Assembly: GCA_046290495.1 (NCBI GenBank)
Contig: JBKAGT010000005.1
Span: forward strand, 496,001-560,000
Length of the DNA: 64,000 bases
DNA from: PGYR01 sp046290495
GTDB lineage: Bacteria; Bacteroidota; Ignavibacteria; Kapaibacteriales; UBA2268
Direction of reading: 5' to 3'
Shown here in pieces: positions 55,067 to 61,867 of this stretch. A program made the translations under genes and the position numbers. The notes below the pieces were generated by a model. It made no database searches, was not told the origin of the DNA, and saw nothing but the letters and a program-made list of their open reading frames with translations. Within the stretch, counting starts at the first letter, position 1. Every line of letters starts with the position of its first letter.

Positions 55067-57868
55067 ATGTCAAAAAAGAAAATTAAACAAAAATATATAG
55101 AAATTCAGAATGCTACTCTTCATAACCTGAAGGGTGTAAACACAAAAATACCCAGAAATAAACTTACTGTAATTACCGGCCTTTCTGGCTCTGGTAAATC
55201 TTCATTGGCTTTTGATACGTTGTATGCTGAAGGTCAAAGAAGGTTTGTGGAATCACTTTCATCTTATGCCAGACAGTTTTTAGAAAGAATGAGTAAACCA
55301 GATGTTGATTCGATAGATGGACTCCCTCCTGCTATTGCAATTGAGCAACATAAACCAAATAAAAATCCAAGGTCAACAGTAGGAACAACTACAGAAATAT
55401 ATGATTATTTGAGACTTTTATTCGGAAGAATAGGTAAGACTTATGACAAGGTTACTGGCAATCTTGTAAGAAAAGATACAGCCGAGAATGTATTCGAATC
55501 ATTGGCAGACTTAGAAGATGGTAGTAAGTTAATTCTAATGTCAGAATTTGATGTTTCCGTAAATAAAGATAGTATAAATAGCTATGTTGAGAATGGCTAT
55601 TACAGAATAGTCGATGAAGAGTACAATATAATTGACTTAGAGTCAGATGGAATTCCTAAAGACTTCAACTGTGACAGATATACTCTATTAATAGATAGGT
55701 TAGTATTCAGAAAAGATGAAGAAAGTAAGACACGATTCACTGACTCATTAGAGAAAGCATTCAATCTAGGCGACGGTAGAATAAGAATCTACTCTATGAA
55801 TGATAGTAAATTATATAAGTTTAGTAATCACTTCGAAGACTCAGAATCAGGAATAGAATATAGCGAACCTGACCCAAAAATTTTCTCTTTCAATAACCCC
55901 CAGGGTGCTTGCCATAAATGTCAAGGTTTTGGTAGAACAATAGAGATAGATGAAAATCTGGTAATCCCAGATATGTCATTATCTATTGAGCGTGGTGCAA
56001 TAGCTGCCTTCAAAGGAGAAACACATAGTAGTCATTTGGATGATTTGTTAGATATAGCTAATAGTGCTAGCATAGATGTAACAGTTCCTGTATCAGAATT
56101 GCCAGAAGACAAATATAAGTTACTTTGGGAAGGATTTGGCAGGTATATAGGTATCGATGGTTTTTTCAAAAAAATTGAAGATAAATTATACAAAATTCAG
56201 AATAGAGTATTACTAAGTAGATACAGAGGATATACTACTTGTAAGGCATGTAATGGCTCAAGACTTAGAACTAGTGCACGACAGGTATTTATCGAGGGTA
56301 TGAATGTACCAAAACTAATCAATTTACCCCTTTGGGAGGTAAAGGAGTTCGTTGATTCTTTGAAACTGAGTGAATATGAGCAAACCGTAGTAGGTGAAGT
56401 AGTAAAAGAGATTAGTTGGAGATTAGAGCTACTAGTAGATATTGGATTGCAATACTTAACATTAGCTCGTTTATCTCACACATTATCTGGTGGTGAAGCT
56501 CAAAGAATAAACTTGTCAACAGCTTTAGGCTCCTCTTTAGTTGGTACTTTATATGTGCTAGATGAACCTTCAATTGGATTGCATTCTACTGATACAAAAC
56601 GGTTGATTAAAATTCTTTATAAGCTTAGAGATTTAGGTAATACTATAGTAGTGGTTGAGCATGATCCAGAAGTTATTTCTGCAGCTGATAATATAATTGA
56701 TATGGGAAAAGGTGCAGGTGCACTTGGTGGTGAAATAGTATTTGAAGGAAATGTAGATAAACTACTAAGCAAAGGTAATACTCTGACTGCTGACTATATG
56801 AGTGGAAGAAAAAAGATTCCGATAGCTAAAAATAAAAGAGAAGGTAACGGAAATTCTATAGTAATAACAAAGCCAAAAGAGAATAACTTGAGAATGGATC
56901 AAGTGAAATTTCCTTTAAATAAGTTAGTTGTGATTACGGGTGTTTCTGGTTCAGGGAAAAGCACACTTGTTAATAATATATTATATGCAGGTGTAAAAAG
57001 ATTCCGTGGTGGGTTCAAAGATAAAATTGGTAAGTATCAATCTATCAGTGGCATAGAGCATATAGACAATATAGAATTGGTAGATCAATCGGCTATAGGT
57101 AAATCATCTCGTTCTACTCCTGCTACTTACACTAAAGTATTTGACTACATAAGAGAATTATACTCTAACCTTCAAGAAGCGAAACAACTGGGTTGGAAAC
57201 CTGGTTACTTCTCATTCAATGTCAATGGTGGTAGATGTGACGTTTGCGATGGTCAGGGATATATAATCGAAGATATGCAGTTTCTTCCTGATGTAAGATT
57301 AGTTTGCGAATCGTGTAATGGTACAAGGTACAAACGCGAAGTTAGAAACTTAGAATATAATGGAAAATCTATAGTTGATGTACTTGATATGACGATAACA
57401 GAAGCAATAAACTTCTTCGAGAGTCATGATAAAATTGTATCAAAACTCCAAGTCTTAGAGGGTGTAGGATTAGGTTATTTAAAACTAGGTCAAGCCTCTA
57501 CTGAATTATCAGGTGGTGAAGCTCAAAGAATTAAATTGTCGAGTCATTTGGAAACTAATAACAAGAATAGGACATTATTCATATTTGATGAGCCTACTAC
57601 AGGACTACACTTGCATGACGTTTCTAGGTTACTAGACAGCTTTAATAAACTAATTGACAATGGTCACTCAGTAGTTATAATTGAGCATAACATAGAGCTA
57701 ATTGCTACAGCTGACCATATAATAGATCTAGGACCTGGTGCTGGATATAAAGGTGGAAATATAGTTGCAGAAGGCACTCCTGAAGATATTATAAAGGTTG
57801 ACGAGTCACTTACTTCCGAATCTTTAAAAAAATATATGAAATTTTACAATTCTAGTAAGTTAGCTTAA
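55067..57868 (+). CDS. uvrA: Excinuclease ABC subunit A
   Basis: Damage-sensing ATPase of nucleotide excision repair. A TTG at 55022 would add 15 residues, but the ATG at 55067 gives the normal N-terminus (933 aa). It has two ABC halves: Walker A GLSGSGKSS and GVSGSGKST, signatures LSGGEAQRINL and LSGGEAQRIKL, Walker B LYVLDEPSIGLH and IFDEPTTGLH. The insertion-domain zinc finger is intact (CDVC then CESC). In the first zinc module only the later pair (CHKC) is present. Its end overlaps the convergent OmpA-like gene by 17 bases. uvrB lies close by on the opposite strand. Confidence 0.96.
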   Translation: MSKKKIKQKYIEIQNATLHNLKGVNTKIPRNKLTVITGLSGSGKSSLAFDTLYAEGQRRFVESLSSYARQFLERMSKPDVDSIDGLPPAIAIEQHKPNKNPRSTVGTTTEIYDYLRLLFGRIGKTYDKVTGNLVRKDTAENVFESLADLEDGSKLILMSEFDVSVNKDSINSYVENGYYRIVDEEYNIIDLESDGIPKDFNCDRYTLLIDRLVFRKDEESKTRFTDSLEKAFNLGDGRIRIYSMNDSKLYKFSNHFEDSESGIEYSEPDPKIFSFNNPQGACHKCQGFGRTIEIDENLVIPDMSLSIERGAIAAFKGETHSSHLDDLLDIANSASIDVTVPVSELPEDKYKLLWEGFGRYIGIDGFFKKIEDKLYKIQNRVLLSRYRGYTTCKACNGSRLRTSARQVFIEGMNVPKLINLPLWEVKEFVDSLKLSEYEQTVVGEVVKEISWRLELLVDIGLQYLTLARLSHTLSGGEAQRINLSTALGSSLVGTLYVLDEPSIGLHSTDTKRLIKILYKLRDLGNTIVVVEHDPEVISAADNIIDMGKGAGALGGEIVFEGNVDKLLSKGNTLTADYMSGRKKIPIAKNKREGNGNSIVITKPKENNLRMDQVKFPLNKLVVITGVSGSGKSTLVNNILYAGVKRFRGGFKDKIGKYQSISGIEHIDNIELVDQSAIGKSSRSTPATYTKVFDYIRELYSNLQEAKQLGWKPGYFSFNVNGGRCDVCDGQGYIIEDMQFLPDVRLVCESCNGTRYKREVRNLEYNGKSIVDVLDMTITEAINFFESHDKIVSKLQVLEGVGLGYLKLGQASTELSGGEAQRIKLSSHLETNNKNRTLFIFDEPTTGLHLHDVSRLLDSFNKLIDNGHSVVIIEHNIELIATADHIIDLGPGAGYKGGNIVAEGTPEDIIKVDESLTSESLKKYMKFYNSSKLA

Positions 57869-58319
57869 AACCTATTCTTCTGTTCAAAGCTCGGCTGTTT
57901 TCATCAAGATTATTCGTTATTGGCTCCTCCGATGACTTATTGTTAATAGTAACTCTCTCTTGGTTAAGCCCTTTGGATTTTAGATATTTCAATGCATTAT
58001 CTGCTCGTCTTTGTGCTCTTTGTTTATCTAGTTCAATGGAATCAGATTTATCTGAATGCCCGAATATTACTAAATTGTACTCATCATTGTTTTGAAGTTC
58101 AACTACAAGTAAATCTAGAAAACCAATCATCCTTGGCGTTAATTCCAAATCTTCAGATTCAGGAAATGAAAATTCATATACAGTATGGGGAACTATATCA
58201 ATATATTTGTATTCAATTTCACTACTACAAGAAAAAGATATTGAAAAAATTAGTAGATAGAATACATTTATAATTTTTTTATAACCATTCTTCACCTTAC
58301 CTCCCTCATCCTTTTTCAT
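57852..58319 (-). CDS. OmpA-like peptidoglycan-binding lipoprotein
   Basis: A 155-aa predicted lipoprotein (lipid Cys31 in ISFSC). Residues about 48-155 form an OmpA C-terminal domain: IFGHSDKSDSIELDKQRAQRRADNALKYL (landmarks GHSD and RAQRRA) and SRALNRRIGF. The usual GHTD is GHSD, and the Arg of NRR is kept, so DAP binding is plausible. A GTG at codon 9, preceded by GGAGGT, is an alternative start with a shorter signal. Unrelated in function to the flanking repair genes. Confidence 0.85.
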   Translation of the reverse strand: MKKDEGGKVKNGYKKIINVFYLLIFSISFSCSSEIEYKYIDIVPHTVYEFSFPESEDLELTPRMIGFLDLLVVELQNNDEYNLVIFGHSDKSDSIELDKQRAQRRADNALKYLKSKGLNQERVTINNKSSEEPITNNLDENSRALNRRIGFKLTY

Positions 58320-58359
58320 TTATTATACTTATAACATTTACATCACAACAATCAACAAC

Positions 58360-60393
58360 CTATGAATTTACGGCTTCATCTGCTTTAATTCTAGCTATTT
58401 CATCTCTTAGATTGGCAGCTTTTTCGAAATCGAGATTCTTTGCTGCTTTCTTCATCTCAACAAACATCTGTTCCAATAAGTCTCCTTTCTGTTCATCAGT
58501 CATATATTCGATTGTAGGCTCGGCAGCTTTCCTGACAGTTTCTTCTTTTGCAGCCATCCTACTTTTTCTTGCTTTTTGAACATCTGCTACAGAAGTGGAC
58601 TCTAATATTTCTGAAAGTGATTTATATATCGTCTTAGGATTAATACCATGCTTTTCATTATACTCAGTCTGAAGTTTCCTTCTTCTATTTGTCTCATCTA
58701 TCAATACTTTCATAGCTTTAGTTACCTTGTCAGCATACAGAATAACTAATCCATTAACATTTCTAGCTGTTCTACCCGCTGTTTGAAGTAATGCACTAGA
58801 AGAACGAAGGAATCCCTCTTTATCCGCATCTAGTATTGCTACTAACGATACTTCTGGCATATCTAGACCTTCCCTGAGTAAGTTAACTCCTACAAGAACA
58901 TCATACTCACCCAATCTGAAGTCCCTTATAATCTCTACCCTTTCTAAAGAATCAATATCTGAGTGAATATAAGCAACCTTTATATCTAAATCGAAAAGAT
59001 AATCGGATAAATCTTCTGCCATCTTCTTAGTTAAAGTAGTGACAAGTGTTCTCTCGTTTTTCAATACTCTTATTCTTATTTCCTTAACCAAATCATCGAC
59101 CTGAGTAGAAATAGGTCTAACAGAGATTTCAGGATCTAGCAAGCCAGTTGGTCTGATTATTTGTTCTACAAATGCTCCTTCGGATTGTTCTAATTCATAA
59201 TCTGATGGAGTTGCACTAACATAGATAGTTTGCTTTGTAGTGTCCTTGAACTCTTCGAATTTTAAGGGTCTATTCTCTAATGCAGATGGCAATCTAAACC
59301 CATGGTCCACAAGTGTTTGCTTTCTTTTTCTATCACCATTATACATTGCCTTAATTTGTGGTACTGTTATATGGCTTTCGTCAATGATGGTAATAAAATC
59401 ATCTGGGAAATAATCCACCAAACATGTTGGTTTATCACCAAAGTCCCTACCAGCCATGTGCATTGAATAGTTCTCAATACCTGAACAATAGCCTACTTCC
59501 TTCATCATTTCTAGGTCAAACAGTGTTCTTTGTTCTAATCTTTGAGCTTCAACTAATTTGTCTTCTGCTCTCAGAACTTTTAATCTTTCATATAACTCGT
59601 CCTTAATATCGCTCATTGCTTTTACTAATTGATTTTCATTAGTAACAAATAGCTTAGCAGGATAAATAGTCGTCAAATCCTCTTTGCCAGTAACTTTACC
59701 CGTGGTAGTATCAATGTAGTATATATTCTCAATTTCATCACCAAAAAGTTCTATTCTAATTCCTTCTTTTGTTTGTGAAGCTGGAATCAAATCGATAACA
59801 TCTCCCCTAACTCTGAATGTACCACGCTTGAAATCGAAATCGTTTCTTTCAAAATATAGTTCTTGTAATTTGTATAATAGCTCCTTTCTGCTAATCTTTT
59901 GACCAACTTTTATAGGGAAAAGTAAATTTTTAAAATCACTTTTCTGCCCAATACCGTAGATACAACTAACTGAAGCAACTACTATAACGTCTCTTCTATC
60001 TTCAACTAATGAACTTGTTGCTCTAAGTCTTAGTCTATCAATCTCATCATTAATTGAAAAGTCTTTTTCTATGTAGGTATCTGATGAAGCCACATAAGCT
60101 TCGGGCTGGTAATAATCATAGTAAGAAATGAAATATTCAACCGAATTATGACGGAAAAACCCTTTCAGTTCACTATAAAGTTGGGCAGCTAAAGTCTTAT
60201 TTGGCGAAATAACTAATGTTGGCTTTTGAACTCTTTCTATTACATTCGAGATTGTGAAAGTTTTACCAGACCCAGTTATCCCCAATAATACTTGATCTGT
60301 ATCTCCGCGTTCTAACCCCTCAGTCAGTTGATCAATTGCTGTCGGTTGATCACCTGATGGTTTGTAATTAGAAACCAGTTTAAATTTATTCAT
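58360..60393 (-). CDS. uvrB: Excinuclease ABC subunit B
   Basis: Helicase-like damage verifier of nucleotide excision repair. The 677-aa protein has Walker A LGITGSGKT near residues 37-45, the beta-hairpin ISYYDYYQPEAYVASSDTYIEKD (from about 90), motif II TIIDESH, GVNLLREGLDMPEVSLVAI, QTAGRTARN, and a C-terminal UVR domain (about 635-670) that contacts UvrC. Complete. It is followed by the OmpA-like gene and preceded by radC, all on minus. uvrC is not here. Confidence 0.97.
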   Translation of the reverse strand: MNKFKLVSNYKPSGDQPTAIDQLTEGLERGDTDQVLLGITGSGKTFTISNVIERVQKPTLVISPNKTLAAQLYSELKGFFRHNSVEYFISYYDYYQPEAYVASSDTYIEKDFSINDEIDRLRLRATSSLVEDRRDVIVVASVSCIYGIGQKSDFKNLLFPIKVGQKISRKELLYKLQELYFERNDFDFKRGTFRVRGDVIDLIPASQTKEGIRIELFGDEIENIYYIDTTTGKVTGKEDLTTIYPAKLFVTNENQLVKAMSDIKDELYERLKVLRAEDKLVEAQRLEQRTLFDLEMMKEVGYCSGIENYSMHMAGRDFGDKPTCLVDYFPDDFITIIDESHITVPQIKAMYNGDRKRKQTLVDHGFRLPSALENRPLKFEEFKDTTKQTIYVSATPSDYELEQSEGAFVEQIIRPTGLLDPEISVRPISTQVDDLVKEIRIRVLKNERTLVTTLTKKMAEDLSDYLFDLDIKVAYIHSDIDSLERVEIIRDFRLGEYDVLVGVNLLREGLDMPEVSLVAILDADKEGFLRSSSALLQTAGRTARNVNGLVILYADKVTKAMKVLIDETNRRRKLQTEYNEKHGINPKTIYKSLSEILESTSVADVQKARKSRMAAKEETVRKAAEPTIEYMTDEQKGDLLEQMFVEMKKAAKNLDFEKAANLRDEIARIKADEAVNS

Positions 60394-60443
60394 TTATTTA
60401 TTTCCTTTTATAAATTTGCTTTACAGACGAAATAGTGATAAGA

Positions 60444-61136
60444 TTAAGTTATCAATCCTTCTGACTTGAAGCTGTAAAACTTGTTTCCTGCTATAATCAA
60501 ATGGTCCAAGATTTTAATATCCATCAACTTTCCTGCTTTAACTAATTGATTTGTAATACTAATATCTGAATTAGATGGTCTTGTATTTCCACTAGGATGA
60601 TTGTGTACCAATATTATAGAATTAGCAGATACGCTAACAGCAGTTTTGAATACTTCTCTAGGATGAACTAAGCTTGCATTTAGTGTACCTGTTGATATGA
60701 GCTTTTCTTTTATTATTTTATTAGCAGTTGAAAGATAAACAGCGTAGAATTTCTCCACCATTTCAGAAGAAAGTTTTTGAATATAATAGTTAGCAATCTT
60801 TTCAGGTGAAGTTATTTTATCCTTCAAATTTAGATTTTCTATCTTAATTCTTTTACCTAACTCGAATGCAGCTGACAATATTGCAGCTTTAGCATCACCA
60901 ATTCCATCTAGGGATTTAAAGCTTTCTAATTCACATTTGGTCAATTCAAATAGTTTATTTTCATTCTTCCCGAGTAATTCTCTTGCCAAATCTATTGCTG
61001 ATTTGTTCTTAGTTCCATTGTTTATCAATATTGCAATAAGTTCAGCATTTGTTAATACTTCCGAACCAAATTTAATAAGCTTTTCTCGAGGCCTTTCGTC
61101 CTCATCCCTCATATTTATAGGTACGAATTCTTTCAA
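60444..61136 (-). CDS. radC: RadC family JAB/MPN-domain protein
   Basis: A protein with an N-terminal helix-hairpin-helix region (SLDGIGDAKAAIL) and a C-terminal JAMM metalloprotease-like domain, HNHPSGNTRPSNSD, with the metal His/Asp set. The family was named for repair, but its activity is unproven. An ATG at 61160 gives a 28-base overlap with cutA. A TTG at 61136 gives a 4-base TTGA overlap and begins at the family N-terminus (KEFVP...ERPREKL), so I prefer it (230 aa). TTGA overlaps recur in this genome. Confidence 0.88.
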   Translation of the reverse strand: MKEFVPINMRDEDERPREKLIKFGSEVLTNAELIAILINNGTKNKSAIDLARELLGKNENKLFELTKCELESFKSLDGIGDAKAAILSAAFELGKRIKIENLNLKDKITSPEKIANYYIQKLSSEMVEKFYAVYLSTANKIIKEKLISTGTLNASLVHPREVFKTAVSVSANSIILVHNHPSGNTRPSNSDISITNQLVKAGKLMDIKILDHLIIAGNKFYSFKSEGLIT

Positions 61137-61462
61137 CTTTTTATTGCCCCCACTAACCATTGTAGATAATCTTTATTTGATTTATCAATATCAAATGCTA
61201 ATATCTCAGGTGTATCATAGCTATGAATTTCAAGAATCACTTCCTCCACTTTTTCTAACAACTCTGAAGTAGTTTTTATTAACATTGTTGACTCTTCTTC
61301 CGATTCTATTTTACCATTCCACTCATAGATAGAGTGTATCTTAGGTATAATATTGACACATGCTGCTAATTTTTGTTGTACTAATTTATTCGCAATTGAT
61401 TTACTATTTTCTATATTTGACGTATTACAAAGTACAATGCTCAAATTTTTACTTTCAACCAT
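61133..61462 (-). CDS. cutA: Divalent cation tolerance protein CutA
   Basis: A 109-aa ferredoxin-like trimeric protein of the CutA1 family. Conserved blocks are AACVNIIPKIHSIYEWNGKIE (landmarks ACVN and IYEWNGKI), EEESTMLIKT, and IHSYDTPEILAFDI. The family has been linked to copper tolerance and signalling, but its molecular role is unclear. It is the first gene of the minus run cutA-radC-uvrB-ompA. Confidence 0.93.
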   Translation of the reverse strand: MVESKNLSIVLCNTSNIENSKSIANKLVQQKLAACVNIIPKIHSIYEWNGKIESEEESTMLIKTTSELLEKVEEVILEIHSYDTPEILAFDIDKSNKDYLQWLVGAIKS

Positions 61463-61502
61463 AATCTAATTTTTTGTCTATAAAAACCATAAGTTAATAA
61501 AA

Positions 61503-61778
61503 ATGATAGAAATTTTAATATTTGAACTGCATTTATTAGCATCAATTTATGTGTTTACCAAAGGTTGGCAAGGTGGTAGTATCAAAGATGGTCTCATGGC
61601 AGTAGCAATACTACTTTTATTTTTTACTATTGGGTGGGCTATCACAGGTACAATAGCTAATTTACTCTATCCATCTGGCTGGAATACAATTTACTTCACC
61701 CAAGATACATTTTCATTAGTATTGTTGCTTATTCCTGAACTATTATTCTTCAAATTCTATTTTTTATCTGATAATTAG
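61503..61778 (+). CDS. Small three-helix membrane protein, unrecognised
   Basis: A 91-aa protein with three likely transmembrane helices (about residues 2-18, 30-52 and 66-86) joined by a GWQGGSIKDG loop and a YPSGWNTIYF loop. I recognise no family. It stands alone between the divergent cutA (40 bases away) and the PDZ signalling gene 89 bases downstream. Likely real because of the regular hydrophobic pattern, but unsupported by known motifs. Confidence 0.65.
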   Translation: MIEILIFELHLLASIYVFTKGWQGGSIKDGLMAVAILLLFFTIGWAITGTIANLLYPSGWNTIYFTQDTFSLVLLLIPELLFFKFYFLSDN

Positions 61779-61830
61779 ACAAATCTATCATCTTATTCTT
61801 TAAGTATCTTAATTTTTCTATAAAATTGGT

Positions 61831-61838
61831 TAAATTTG
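61831..61838 (+). promoter_or_regulatory. Candidate -7 element (TAAATTTG) upstream of the PDZ-GAF-SpoIIE gene
   Basis: Exact TAnnTTTG match 29 bases before the GTG start at 61868. No clear -33 TTTG at the standard distance. Confidence 0.33.
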
Positions 61839-61867
61839 ATTAATACTAATCATAAGAGCTACTAAAA

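Noticed and set aside
57852..60393. OmpA-like gene between uvrA and uvrB as a repair component
   Set aside because: It is a lipoprotein with a periplasmic peptidoglycan-binding domain, so the placement is probably coincidental.
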